From Citreicoccus inhibens (GTDB taxonomy: Bacteria; Myxococcota; Myxococcia; Myxococcales; Myxococcaceae), in the NCBI RefSeq assembly GCF_019039035.1, contig NZ_JAHNZT010000002.1, positions 186,001-250,000 on the forward strand: a stretch of 64,000 nt of DNA, read 5' to 3'. A program made the position numbers and the translations under genes. The notes under the pieces are model-generated. The model was not told the DNA's origin, did no database searches, and saw only the letters and a program-made list of their open reading frames with translations. This document shows positions 14,782 through 25,541 of this stretch, piece by piece (within the stretch, counting starts at the first letter, position 1; every line of letters starts with the position of its first letter).

Positions 14782-16539
14782 TCAGCCGATGATGGACTTG
14801 CAGGTGGCGCTGCACGTGCGCGTCGGGCCGCCGTCGTCGCACTCCTCGCCGTAGTCCGCGTCGATGCGCTTGTCGCCGCAGCGGGGGCCCCACACGCAGC
14901 CCGGGGAGCACTGGTTGTAGCCGCCCAGATTGCCATCCTTGTTGTCGCACTCCTCGCCCGCCTCGACCGTGCCGTTGCCGCAGGTGGAGGTGCACGTGGT
15001 CGTCTTGGTGGTGAAGTTGCTCAGGGTGAGCTTGTACGAGGACGCGGTCGTGTGGCGCTCGGCCTGGAGCACGACGACCTCGTAGATGCGGCCCTTCTGC
15101 AGTCCCAGATTGCTCACCATCGTGGCGTTGGTGAGGTCGACCGAGCCGTTCATCGCGCCGTGCACGCCGCCCAAGTCCAGCGCGAGCTTGCCGTTGATGA
15201 AAACCCAGACGTCGTCGTCACCGCGGAAGGCGAGCACCTCGGTGCCCTTGAACTCGAACCAGTAGCGGACCTCGCTGGTGAAGCTGAAGTTGTGACCGTT
15301 CGTGCGCTTGGGCTCCTTGCCCAGCGCCACCCAGCCCTTGTCATCCAGCGGGAAGAAGTTCGGCTCGTCGAAGACGTAGATGCCGGAGGTGGGGCCGCCC
15401 GCGGTGTTGCGGGTCAGCTTCATGGTGGACACGTACGGGATGTTCACGTTCTTGGTGTCCTTGTACCACTGGTCAAAGGCCGCCTTGCCGTGGGTGGTCG
15501 CCGAGCCCGAGCCATCCACGCCCTTGGCATACACAGGCTTGTGCGTCGTGGCGTCCAGCGGCGAGTAGAGCGGCCCCAGGATGCCCGTCTCGGCGGCGTT
15601 GCCATTCTCGAAGTCGATGTGGCCCGCGGGCAGGGTGCCGTCAGCTTGCAGGTCGGCGCCGCGGAAGTCGCGGTAGACGATGGTGAGGTTCACGGAGTCC
15701 GGCAGGGTCGTGTCGGCGATGGTGCAGTTGAAGCCCGGCTCCAACTGACACGTGTGCGAGCAGCCGTCGTTGTCGCGGGTGTTGCCGTCATCGCACTGCT
15801 CGGTCTTGGTGCCGGGGAGCATCACGCCGTCGCCGCAGACCTCCTGGCAGATGCCGTTGGGGCACTTGGGCTCATTGCGGCACAAGGGCGAGCAGCCATC
15901 GCCCAGGTCGTTGTTGCCGTCATCGCACTGCTCATTGCCCTCGACGACGCCGTCGCCACAGCGGATGGCCACGCACGCGGCGCCGGGCGTCGGGCACTTG
16001 AAGTTGTCCTCGACGCGGCAGGTGGCGCTGCAGCCGTCCCCTGCCTTGTTGTTGCCGTCGTCGCAGTCCTCATCGCCGGCGATGATGCTGTCGCCACACT
16101 GCTTGGCCACGCAGCGCCCGCCGCTCTTGGGGCAGTTCCAGCCCGCCTCCTCCTTGCAACTCGACGAGCAGCCATCTCCAGAGGCGGTGTTGTGGTCGTC
16201 GCAGCTCTCGCCCGTCTCCACCACGCCGTTGCCGCAGACCGGGATGCGGTAACAGGGCTTGCCTGCCTCCGGGCACGTGAAGCCCGCCTCGACCGCGTCA
16301 CACTTGGCCGAGCACCCATCTCCTGAGATGGTATTACCGTCGTCACACGCCTCGGAGTCGTGCTTGATGTTGTCGCCGCAGACCGCGACCGTCGGCTTGG
16401 GGCCGGTGTCTGGCTCTCCTGGATCCGTGCCGCCATCTGGATCCTTGCTGGGGGTCGAGCCGCCACAAGCGGCGAGGGTGAGCATGAGGGAGGTCAACAA
16501 CACCCTCAAAAGCAGGGGGCGGGTCGAGGAGGTCACCAT
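14782..16539 (-). CDS. Surface lipoprotein with cysteine-rich repeats and fibro-slime domain
   Basis: 585 residues from the ATG at 16539; an earlier in-frame ATG at 16587 would put extra residues before the signal peptide. The lipobox LTLAAC gives a lipidated Cys. Five copies of a Cys-rich repeat of the CGDG-x-EQCDDGN-x-GDGCS-x-C type (Myxococcus cysteine-rich repeat/DUF4215) fill about 45-290. A fibro-slime domain follows (about 300-510) with the typical RGDDDVWVFINGKLALDLGG core and a basic WFEF segment. Two or three more degenerate Cys repeats close the chain. Known relatives are secreted matrix or adhesin proteins of slime-forming organisms, so an extracellular-matrix role is likely. The gene ends in a terminator. 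Confidence 0.88.
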   Translation of the reverse strand: MVTSSTRPLLLRVLLTSLMLTLAACGGSTPSKDPDGGTDPGEPDTGPKPTVAVCGDNIKHDSEACDDGNTISGDGCSAKCDAVEAGFTCPEAGKPCYRIPVCGNGVVETGESCDDHNTASGDGCSSSCKEEAGWNCPKSGGRCVAKQCGDSIIAGDEDCDDGNNKAGDGCSATCRVEDNFKCPTPGAACVAIRCGDGVVEGNEQCDDGNNDLGDGCSPLCRNEPKCPNGICQEVCGDGVMLPGTKTEQCDDGNTRDNDGCSHTCQLEPGFNCTIADTTLPDSVNLTIVYRDFRGADLQADGTLPAGHIDFENGNAAETGILGPLYSPLDATTHKPVYAKGVDGSGSATTHGKAAFDQWYKDTKNVNIPYVSTMKLTRNTAGGPTSGIYVFDEPNFFPLDDKGWVALGKEPKRTNGHNFSFTSEVRYWFEFKGTEVLAFRGDDDVWVFINGKLALDLGGVHGAMNGSVDLTNATMVSNLGLQKGRIYEVVVLQAERHTTASSYKLTLSNFTTKTTTCTSTCGNGTVEAGEECDNKDGNLGGYNQCSPGCVWGPRCGDKRIDADYGEECDDGGPTRTCSATCKSIIG

Positions 16540-16692
16540 AGGACGCCGATCGTGGGAGGGCCGAGGACAGGGTGTCAACCTCAACATCCCCGAGGGCAGA
16601 CCGGTGTTGAACGCGCGAGCAGGGGTATCAGACTTGTGCAGGTGGGCGCGATCGAGGTGGGTTCCTCTCCTGCATCGTCACACTCCACACGG

Positions 16693-18033
16693 TCACCCGG
16701 AGGCGGCTCGGCCCGTGTCGTCCGCCTGAGACGGCGCGAGGGGGCGCGGGCTGGCCGTGGACTCACCCTCGGCGGTGATACGGCTGGTGTCGCGTGTATC
16801 ACGCATGAAGACATACACGGCCAGCGAGCAGGCGATGGCGGCGGTGACGTACCAGAAGAACCAGGACTCGTGTCCCGCCAGCTTCAGTCTCGTGGCCACG
16901 TATTCGGCGCTGCCGCCAAAGACAGACACCGTGAGCGCATACGGCAGCCCCACCCCGAGGGCGCGGATGCGAGCGGGGAACAGCTCGGCCTTCACCACGG
17001 CGTTGATGGACGTGTAGCCCGAGAGGATGCCCAGCGCCGCCATGACGAGCAGGAACGCGGTGAGGGCATCGCGCGTCTGGGTGAGCGCGGTGAGCAAGGG
17101 AACGGTGCACAGGGTCCCCAGGATTCCAAAGCCCATCAGCACCGGGCGGCGGCCCACCTTGTCCGAGAGCCAGCCGAACACGGGTTGCAGCAGCATGTAC
17201 ACGAACAAGCTGGACACCGAGACGCGCGTGGACTGCTCGCGCGTCAGGCCCACGGAGTTCACCAGGAACTTCTGCATGTAGACGGTGTATGTGTAGAACG
17301 CGAGCGTGCCGCCCATCGTGAGGCCCACCACGGTGGCGATCTCCCTCGGGTGGCGCAGCAGCTCGCGCAAGGGGTGGGCGCGGGCCTGCGCGTGCGCCTC
17401 GTGCTGGAACGCCTGGGTCTCCACCATGTCGCGCCGCACGGCGAAGCCCACCACCGCGAGCAGCGCGCCCAGGAGGAACGGGATGCGCCAGCCCCATGAC
17501 TGGAGTTCGGCCTCGGTGAGCACGACTTGCTGGAGGACGAGCAGCGTCACCGTGGCGAGCAGCTGGCCCATGATGAGGGTGACGTACTGGAACGAGCTGA
17601 AGAAGCCCCGGTGGCGCGAGGTGGCGACCTCGCTCAAGTAGGTGGCGCTGGTGCCGTACTCGCCGCCCAATGACAGCCCTTGCAGCAGTCGGGCGAGGAG
17701 GAGCACGGCGGGGGCCCACACGCCGATGCGCTCATACGTGGGGCACAGCGCGATGACGAGCGAGCCCAGGCACATGAGCGCGACGGAGAGGGTCAACGCG
17801 GCGCGGCGCCCGTGGCGATCCGCGTGGAGCCCCATCAGCCATCCCCCCACGGGGCGGATGAGAAAGCCCAGCGCGAAGACGCCCGCTGAGTTGAGCTGCT
17901 CGACGACGGGATCCGCGGAGGGGAAGAACGCCTTGGCGAAGTACAGCGAGAAGGCGCTGTACACGTAGAAGTCGTACCACTCGATGAGGTTGCCGACCGA
18001 GCCACCGAGAATCGAGAGCAGACGCTGGCGCAT
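16693..18033 (-). CDS. MFS transporter, MHS (metabolite:H+ symporter) family
   Basis: 446 residues from the ATG at 18033, preceded by GAAGG; reading is open to 18108 but the extra residues are not membrane-like. Twelve hydrophobic helices are evident. Family marks are GNLIEWYDFYVYS in helix 1, the loop motif ADRHGRRAAL, and RLLQGLSLGGEYG. These are characteristic of ProP/KgtP/ShiA-type symporters that take up organic acids, betaines or shikimate. The substrate cannot be read from the sequence. The gene is divergent from a second MHS transporter with 47 bases between their starts. Confidence 0.9.
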   Translation of the reverse strand: MRQRLLSILGGSVGNLIEWYDFYVYSAFSLYFAKAFFPSADPVVEQLNSAGVFALGFLIRPVGGWLMGLHADRHGRRAALTLSVALMCLGSLVIALCPTYERIGVWAPAVLLLARLLQGLSLGGEYGTSATYLSEVATSRHRGFFSSFQYVTLIMGQLLATVTLLVLQQVVLTEAELQSWGWRIPFLLGALLAVVGFAVRRDMVETQAFQHEAHAQARAHPLRELLRHPREIATVVGLTMGGTLAFYTYTVYMQKFLVNSVGLTREQSTRVSVSSLFVYMLLQPVFGWLSDKVGRRPVLMGFGILGTLCTVPLLTALTQTRDALTAFLLVMAALGILSGYTSINAVVKAELFPARIRALGVGLPYALTVSVFGGSAEYVATRLKLAGHESWFFWYVTAAIACSLAVYVFMRDTRDTSRITAEGESTASPRPLAPSQADDTGRAASG

Positions 18034-18080
18034 GTCGCGCCTTCTATCCCAGCTTCGGCCTATGCTCCCGCTCCACTCGC

Positions 18081-19409
18081 ATGTCGACCTCATCTCCCGC
18101 CGAGACACACGCGCAGCGCCCGCTGACCGCCCAGGACGCCAAGACCCTTGGGCTGGCGGCCCTCGGGGGCGCGCTGGAGTTCTACGACTTCATCATCTTC
18201 GTGTTCTTCACCCAGGTCATCGGCGCGCTCTTCTTCCCTCCGGATACTCCGGACTGGCTGCGACAGTTGCAGTCCTTCGGCGTGTTCGCGGCGGGCTATC
18301 TGGCGCGACCGCTGGGCGGCATCGTGATGGCGCACTTCGGTGACCGCGGCGGACGCAAGCGCATGTTCACGTTGAGCGTGTTCATGATGGCGGTTCCCAC
18401 GCTGCTCATCGGTCTGCTGCCGACGTACGCGACGGCGGGACACATCGCGCCGGTGGCCTTGCTCATCCTGCGCATCTTCCAGGGCGCGGCGGTGGGCGGT
18501 GAGGTGCCAGGGGCGTGGGTCTTCGTCTCGGAGCACGTGCCGGAGCGGCGCGTGGGATTCGCCTGCGGCACGCTGACCTCGGGGCTCACGCTGGGCATCC
18601 TTCTGGGGTCGCTGGTGGCGACGGCCATCAACACGTTCTTCGTCCCCGCGCAGGTGCGGGACTTCGGCTGGCGCATCCCGTTCCTGGTGGGCGGCGTGTT
18701 CGGATTCCTCGCCGTGTTCCTGCGGCGCTGGTTGGCGGAGACGCCGGTGTTCGAGGAGATGCGCCGACGGCACGCGCTGGTGAAGGAGCTGCCGCTCAAG
18801 ACGGTGCTGCGCGGCCATGGGCGCGCGGTCGTGGTGTCCATGCTGCTCACCTGGGTGCTCACCGCGGCCATCGTCGTCGTCATCCTCATGACGCCCACGC
18901 TGGTGCAGACCTTGTTCAAGATTCCCTCGGCCGTGGCGCTCGGCGCGGGCAGCGTGGCCACGGCGGCGCTCACCGTGGGGTGCATCTGCTTCGGGCTGAT
19001 GGCGGATCGCTTCGGCGCGGGGCGAGCCCTGGGCGTCGGGTGTCTGGCCCTGCTCGCGACGACGTATGCCTTCTATCTCGGCGTGGCTTCGCAGCCGGAG
19101 CGCATCGTCCCGCTCTACGCGCTGGTGGGCTTCTGCGTGGGCGTGGTGGGCGTGGTGCCCACGGTGATGGTGCGAGCGTTCCCGGCCGAGGTCCGCTTCT
19201 CCGGGCTGTCGTTCTCATACAACGTGGCCTACGCCATCTTCGGCGGGTTGACCCCGCTGGTGGTCACGCTGCTGATGAAGGCGGACCCGCATGCGCCCGC
19301 GCACTATGTCGCGGCGCTGTGCGCCCTGGGGGTGGGCGTCTCGCTCTATCTGGTGGCGAGTGGCGGAGTGAGCCATCCGATGGCGCTGCGCTCCGAGGCC
19401 GAGCGATGA
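18081..19409 (+). CDS. MFS transporter, MHS-like, first gene of a three-gene coupled operon
   Basis: 442 residues. It has twelve helices, the loop motif HFGDRGGRKRMF and RIFQGAAVGGEVPG, as in MHS-family symporters; helix 1 begins GGALEFYDFIIF, matching the EWYDF/EFYDF mark. It is clearly a different clade from its divergent neighbour. The stop overlaps the next start (ATGA), and that gene in turn overlaps a DUF2071 gene, so transport, a membrane protein and a winged-helix protein should be made together. The 47-base gap to the left must hold both promoters. Confidence 0.9.
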   Translation: MSTSSPAETHAQRPLTAQDAKTLGLAALGGALEFYDFIIFVFFTQVIGALFFPPDTPDWLRQLQSFGVFAAGYLARPLGGIVMAHFGDRGGRKRMFTLSVFMMAVPTLLIGLLPTYATAGHIAPVALLILRIFQGAAVGGEVPGAWVFVSEHVPERRVGFACGTLTSGLTLGILLGSLVATAINTFFVPAQVRDFGWRIPFLVGGVFGFLAVFLRRWLAETPVFEEMRRRHALVKELPLKTVLRGHGRAVVVSMLLTWVLTAAIVVVILMTPTLVQTLFKIPSAVALGAGSVATAALTVGCICFGLMADRFGAGRALGVGCLALLATTYAFYLGVASQPERIVPLYALVGFCVGVVGVVPTVMVRAFPAEVRFSGLSFSYNVAYAIFGGLTPLVVTLLMKADPHAPAHYVAALCALGVGVSLYLVASGGVSHPMALRSEAER

Positions 19410-20020
19410 ACCGCGAGGAGGCCACGCAGGCCCTGGAGCTGTTGCGGCGGGTCGTCACCCAGGCGCGCGACGACACGGCCTTGCAGAACTGGGGCCTCAT
19501 CTGGATGGTGCACGCGTTCCTGAACGGCGGCGGCTTCCTCGCCACCGATGCGCTGTGGGCGCGCGGACTGCGCGAGCCCGGCCCCTACATGCTGCTGTGG
19601 GGCGTGCTGCTCGGGTGCAACTTCGCGAGCATCTTCTTCATGAAGCGCGGCCAGACGGCCGGGGTGCGCTCGTTCATCGAGCGGCAGATCTGGGCCATCT
19701 GGACCAGCTTCATCGGATGCATGGTGTTGGTGGCGGTCCTCAATCTGTTGCTGGGATTGGATCGCCTGTTCTTCCCGTCGGTGGCGTGCGTCCTGTTCGC
19801 CATGGCGTTCTGTGGCATGGGCGCGCTGATGGGGCGGGGCTGGTATGCGATGGCGGCGCTGTTCGGGCTCGTCTCGCTGGGGATGACACGCGTGCCGGAG
19901 CATGCCTTCGGGGTGCTGGGCGGGCTGTGGTTCCTGGTCCAGTTCTGCTCGGGGTTGGCGCTGCACCGTGCGCGCATCCGGAGGATCGCGGCCGAGGGCC
20001 TGGGGCCGCGGCTCGTATGA
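19406..20020 (+). CDS. Integral membrane protein of unknown function
   Basis: 204 residues, start overlapping the transporter stop by four bases. A short soluble start (NREEATQALELLRRVV) resembles the beginnings of small multi-pass proteins in which a helix precedes the membrane part. Five or six hydrophobic segments follow between about 25 and 185, with a basic end (RARIRRIAAEG) that should be cytoplasmic. No catalytic motif is visible. It also overlaps the next gene by four bases. Confidence 0.75.
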   Translation: MNREEATQALELLRRVVTQARDDTALQNWGLIWMVHAFLNGGGFLATDALWARGLREPGPYMLLWGVLLGCNFASIFFMKRGQTAGVRSFIERQIWAIWTSFIGCMVLVAVLNLLLGLDRLFFPSVACVLFAMAFCGMGALMGRGWYAMAALFGLVSLGMTRVPEHAFGVLGGLWFLVQFCSGLALHRARIRRIAAEGLGPRLV

Positions 20021-21036
20021 CGCCTGAGTCGCTCGCGGCCCTCGTCGCGCTGGCGATTTCGCCGAGTGGCCTGCCGCGCGTGGAGGCTGAGCGACGGCTG
20101 CGAGAGGCGGGCGTGGCGGATGCGGACGCGGCGCTGCGCGGGCTCGTGGCCGCGGGCCATGCGCGCGTGGAGTCTCGGGGCACCTGGAGGCTCACCCCTC
20201 GGGGACACGATGCGCTGCGCGAGGCCCATGCCGCGCTGGCGCTCGCGCACGATGCGAGCCCGAGCACCCCGGGGATGGAGACATGCCCGTCCGTGCCGTG
20301 GCTCACGCAAGTGCAGACGCACTGGGTGGAGGCCGTGTCCCTCAACTACGCGGTGTCGCCCGAGCGGCTCGCGCGCCTGCTGCCCGCGCCGCTGGAGCCC
20401 GAGGTGTTCCACGGCACGGCCTGGGTCCAGGTGTTGATGTCCTCGCTGCGAGACATGCGCCCGGTGGGCGTGGCGCCGGTGCTGGGCGTCTGCTTCTACC
20501 AGGTGAGCTATCGCGCGGCGGTCCGCTATCGCAACGCGCGCGGAGACTGGCGACGCGGCGGCTACTTCGTGCGCAGCGAGACCAATGATCCGGTCATGCG
20601 ACGCGTGGGCAACGCCCTCGTCGAGTTCAAGTTCCACGCCTTCGGCGAGGCGCAGATGGTGATGGCGCGCGAGGGGAACCTGCTGACGACGGCGGTGGAC
20701 CCCGAGCCCTCACATCCAGGGGGCCGCCTGGTGGGCGTGTTCGACACGCGGCCGAGCACACGACCGCCCGAGGGCAGCGTGTGGAGCGGGCTGGAGGCGC
20801 TGCACGAGCCCCTCGTCGAGTGCTACGACGCGCTCGGCGTGGCGGACGGGTACGTGTACGTGCTGACGATTGACCGGGCGCCGTGGAACGCGCGCTTCGT
20901 CACCCCGGTGCAACTGTATTGCGAGTACCTCCAGGAAGGGCCCCTGGCGGATGGGGCTCGGCTGGACTCCGTGCTTCACCTCACCGAGTGTGCCTACCGC
21001 TGGCGCCCCCTCCGGCGTGAGCGGCACGGGGCATGA
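20017..21036 (+). CDS. Winged-helix-like N terminus fused to a DUF2071 (YqjF-like) domain
   Basis: 339 residues. The first 85 or so look like a winged helix (SGLPRVEAERRLREAGVADADAALRGLVAAGHARV, then GTWRLTPRGHDALREA), a pattern used by small DNA-binding modules that end in a wing with TPRG. From about 95 onward is a DUF2071 domain, an acetoacetate-decarboxylase-like beta fold (WVEAVSLNYAVSP, GTAWVQVLMSSLRDMRP, VCFYQVSYR). The fusion suggests a sensor-regulator, with the DUF2071 pocket binding a small molecule and the N terminus binding DNA; this is inference. It is the last gene of the MHS transporter operon. Confidence 0.7.
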   Translation: MTPESLAALVALAISPSGLPRVEAERRLREAGVADADAALRGLVAAGHARVESRGTWRLTPRGHDALREAHAALALAHDASPSTPGMETCPSVPWLTQVQTHWVEAVSLNYAVSPERLARLLPAPLEPEVFHGTAWVQVLMSSLRDMRPVGVAPVLGVCFYQVSYRAAVRYRNARGDWRRGGYFVRSETNDPVMRRVGNALVEFKFHAFGEAQMVMAREGNLLTTAVDPEPSHPGGRLVGVFDTRPSTRPPEGSVWSGLEALHEPLVECYDALGVADGYVYVLTIDRAPWNARFVTPVQLYCEYLQEGPLADGARLDSVLHLTECAYRWRPLRRERHGA

Positions 21037-21097
21037 CGGACGAAAGGGACGGCGGAGCGCTTGACCCTCGCGCGCGTCCGGGGGAAGAGCCGGGCGC

Positions 21098-21766
21098 ATG
21101 AAACCGTGGGAGACCCTCGACAGCGCCCGAGTTCCAGACGTGGGCGAAGTCATCCTGGCGCGGCGCTCGGACGAGTACGTCCTGCGGGTGCGCGGGCAGA
21201 TCCTCATGTCGAGCCGGCAGCATGGCTCCGAGGAGGCCCTGGCCGAAGCGGGCTGCGCGCACCTGTCAGGCCAGGGCGGGGGGCGGGTGCTCGTGGGCGG
21301 CCTGGGCTTTGGCTACACGGTGCGGGCGGCGCTGAACCGCCTGGGGCCCGAGGGCCGCGTGACGGTGGCGGAGCTGCTGCCCGCGGTGGTGGCGTGGAAC
21401 CGAGGACCGCTCGCGCCCCTGGCGAGGGCGCCGCTCGAGGACCCGCGCGTGACGGTGGTGGAGGGGGACGTGGGGGCGTTGATGGCTCGGCACTCCGCGG
21501 TCTTCGACGCCATCCTGCTGGACGTGGACAACGGGCCGGTGGCCCTCACGCACCCGGACAATCATGCGCTGTACGGCCTGGGCGGCCTGGCCCGAGCGGC
21601 GCGGGCGCTGCGGCCTCAGGGGAGGCTGGTGGTGTGGAGCGCGGGCCCCGCGCCGGGCTTCGAGAAGCGGCTGGGCATGGCGGGGTTCACCACCCAGGTC
21701 CTGAACCCGGCCGCGCATGGCACCAAGGGCACGCGGCATACGCTGTTCGTGGGGCGGCGCGCGTGA
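21098..21766 (+). CDS. Spermidine synthase-like methyltransferase-fold protein
   Basis: 222 residues, ATG at 21098. The nucleotide-binding loop VLVGGLGFGYTVRAAL is that of polyamine aminopropyltransferases and related class I folds, followed by the acidic VAELLPAVVAWNRG strand and DAILLDVDNGP, which places the gate Asp. The protein is shorter than true spermidine synthases (about 280-310) because the N-terminal beta domain is reduced. It may therefore be one of the many stand-alone relatives with unknown substrate. It sits 61 bases after the DUF2071 gene and 37 bases before a small membrane protein gene. Confidence 0.8.
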   Translation: MKPWETLDSARVPDVGEVILARRSDEYVLRVRGQILMSSRQHGSEEALAEAGCAHLSGQGGGRVLVGGLGFGYTVRAALNRLGPEGRVTVAELLPAVVAWNRGPLAPLARAPLEDPRVTVVEGDVGALMARHSAVFDAILLDVDNGPVALTHPDNHALYGLGGLARAARALRPQGRLVVWSAGPAPGFEKRLGMAGFTTQVLNPAAHGTKGTRHTLFVGRRA

Positions 21767-21803
21767 GGCACGTGTCCGGCGGCCGCGCCAGGTGCGGAAC
21801 ACC

Positions 21804-22151
21804 ATGAAGCTCTCGGGCGTCTCGGTGCTCACGGTCGTGGCGTTGCTGGTGCTGGCCTTCGAGCTGGCGCTGGCGTTCTGGCCCGTGCCCGGCAAGTACC
21901 CGTGGACGTTGCCCATGGTCATGGCGGCGGCGGGCGCGGGGATGGCGCTGCTCGGCCGAAAGAATGATGTCGCGTGCTACGGGTTGGGGCTCGCGACGGT
22001 GGCGGGGCTGGCCGCCTGGACGGTGAAGTCGCTGGGCGACCTGGGCGTGGAGGTGGCGTTCCTGCTCGCCGCGGGGATGCTGGGCCTGCCCATGGGCATG
22101 GTGGTGCTGGCCATGGGGCGCTCAGGGCGCGCCGACCCTTACGGCGACTGA
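21804..22151 (+). CDS. Small membrane protein
   Basis: 115 residues from the ATG at 21804, with AGGTG eleven bases before it. Four hydrophobic segments (about 7-26, 35-51, 57-73, 83-103) leave little soluble sequence. No family is recognised. It ends eight bases from the convergent stop of the sigma54 activator gene. Confidence 0.65.
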   Translation: MKLSGVSVLTVVALLVLAFELALAFWPVPGKYPWTLPMVMAAAGAGMALLGRKNDVACYGLGLATVAGLAAWTVKSLGDLGVEVAFLLAAGMLGLPMGMVVLAMGRSGRADPYGD

Positions 22152-22159
22152 GTCGCGGC

Positions 22160-23713
<1,554 letters not shown>

Positions 23714-23723
23714 GGCTCCCGCC

Positions 23724-24563
23724 TCACGCGCCCGCCGCGCGGCCCAGGAGCAGCCGCTGGCCCTCGCGCGCTGGCTCGGTGGGGGCGAAGTACGCGCGCG
23801 CCTGCTGGGCCATGTCCTCCACGACCTCGTCCGGGTGAGACGGATCATGATGGAAGAGCAGCAGCCGCCCCGCGCCCACGGTGGCGGCCACCCGCGCCGC
23901 GTCCAGGTTCGTCGAGTGGCCCCAGCCCTTCTTCGGCATGCCCTTGCGCCCGTCGTACTCCTCCGGCGTGTACTGGGCATCCAGGCACAGCGCGTCCACG
24001 CCCTCGAAGCCCCGCGCGATGTCCGGCACCAACTGTCCGGGCGCCAGCTCCACGTCCGTGGCGTAGACGAACGAATGTCCATCCGCTTCCACGCGGTAGG
24101 CCATGCATCCGTTCGGGTGCGGCACGTCCAGCGGCGTGACGCGGAACGGGCCCGCCTCCACCGTCCGCCCGTGCTCGGCGGATCCGAAGGTCATCTTCGA
24201 GCGCATGGTGGACAGCGGCACCGGGAACTGCGGCGGCTGCATCTGCTGCGCGAGCGTGGACTCCAGCGCCTGCGCGCCGTTGCTGCCCGGGCCGTACAGC
24301 GTCAGCTCCGTGGTGGGCAGGTACGCTGGCGTGAAGAAGGGAAAGCCCTGCACGTGATCCCAGTGCAGGTGCGAGAAGAACAGCGTGGCCTTCTGGGGCG
24401 CGCCCTCGCGCAGCATCACCTCGCCCAGCCCGCGGATGCCCGTTCCCGCGTCGAGGATGATCCGATGCCCCTGGCTCGTCACTTCCACGCAGGCCGTGTT
24501 CCCCCCGATGCGCGAGCCCGACACCGCGATGCTGCCCCGAACTCCGAAGAAGCGGATTTCCAT
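23724..24563 (-). CDS. Metallo-beta-lactamase-fold hydrolase
   Basis: 279 residues, ATG at 24563 with AGGAGA before it. The metal motif HLHWDH is at 65-70; a later HPNG and the ATDVEL Asp give further ligands, and HHDPSH closes the site. The start EIRFFGVRGSIAVSG is typical of a cyclic-nucleotide-phosphodiesterase/PhnP-like MBL group, often found beside two-component or sigma54 regulators. It is probably a cytoplasmic phosphodiesterase; the substrate is unknown. It is the first gene of a pair with the GAF-sigma54 activator, so it could turn over the ligand of that GAF domain. Confidence 0.82.
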   Translation of the reverse strand: MEIRFFGVRGSIAVSGSRIGGNTACVEVTSQGHRIILDAGTGIRGLGEVMLREGAPQKATLFFSHLHWDHVQGFPFFTPAYLPTTELTLYGPGSNGAQALESTLAQQMQPPQFPVPLSTMRSKMTFGSAEHGRTVEAGPFRVTPLDVPHPNGCMAYRVEADGHSFVYATDVELAPGQLVPDIARGFEGVDALCLDAQYTPEEYDGRKGMPKKGWGHSTNLDAARVAATVGAGRLLLFHHDPSHPDEVVEDMAQQARAYFAPTEPAREGQRLLLGRAAGA

Positions 24564-24770
24564 GACCAATCTCCTGGCGCCCGGCGACCGTAGTCGGCGC
24601 GCCTGACGCGGGGGACCGGAGCACGGGCAGTGCCAGGGCCAACCCCTGGAAATCGTTGGAGAGGGGCGCGGGGTGGGGGGCCCCTGCGCCATTCTGGGGC
24701 GCTCGGGATGGCGCGGGGTGCGCCAGTCTGGGGCAACGAGGGGTGGGGGGCTTGAGATATAGGACGGGGC

Positions 24771-25532
24771 ATGCCGTCGATCGCGTTCTCCACCATCAAG
24801 GGAGGGGTCGGAAAGACCACCCTCTGCGCGCACGTGGCCGCGGCCCTGGCGGACGCGGGGCACCGGGTGCTGCTGTTGGATCTGGATCCGCAGGCCCATG
24901 CCTCGCTGGTGCTGGGGCTGGAGTCTCGCGAGGGGCCGTGCGTGGCGGATGCGCTGGGGGCCCGGCCCGCGCGCCGGATGGATGATGTGGTGGTGGTGTC
25001 CCCCAAGCGCCCGGGTCTGTTCATCGCGCCCGGCGCGCCGCGCATGGCCACGCAGGAGCGCGAGCTGTTCCAGTGGGGGCACCGCCTCCAGGCGATTCCG
25101 CGCGCGCTCAAGACGCTGAGCTGGACGCCGGACGTGGTTCTGATGGACACGCCGCCGAGCATCGGCGCGTTCACCGAGGCGGTTCTGAGCTACGCGGACC
25201 TGGTGGTCGCCCCCGTGCCCACGGGCGCGTTCGCGCTCCAGGGGCTGGGTGAGATTGAGTCGGCGTGGCGCGGGATTCGCGAGCAGGGCGGCGAGCTGGT
25301 GGCGGCGATCAACCTGTGGGATCGCCGGACCACCGCCACCAACGACGCCATGGACGAGGCCCTGAAGGACTCGACCGTCCCGGTGCTCCGCACGCGCATC
25401 CCCCGCTCGGAGTCCATCAACCAGGCGGGGCTGGGCTACGAGGTCGTCTTCGACACGAGCCCGGCCGCGCCTGGAGTGCAGGAGCTGCGCGCGCTGGCGC
25501 AGGAGCTGGCCAGGCGCGCCGGGGTGCGCTGA
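24771..25532 (+). CDS. ParA/MinD-family ATPase (orphan)
   Basis: 253 residues. The deviant Walker A KGGVGKTT is at about 10-17, the switch strand LLLDLDPQA at 34-42 and the Walker B VVLMDTPPS near 123-131. No ParB gene or parS-like array lies next to it, so it is not a chromosome partition pair. It more likely positions a protein complex or acts with a distant partner. The 207 bases upstream, shared with the divergent MBL gene, hold GATATAGG close to the start as a possible -10 region. Confidence 0.88.
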   Translation: MPSIAFSTIKGGVGKTTLCAHVAAALADAGHRVLLLDLDPQAHASLVLGLESREGPCVADALGARPARRMDDVVVVSPKRPGLFIAPGAPRMATQERELFQWGHRLQAIPRALKTLSWTPDVVLMDTPPSIGAFTEAVLSYADLVVAPVPTGAFALQGLGEIESAWRGIREQGGELVAAINLWDRRTTATNDAMDEALKDSTVPVLRTRIPRSESINQAGLGYEVVFDTSPAAPGVQELRALAQELARRAGVR

Positions 25533-25541
25533 GCGCTGCGC

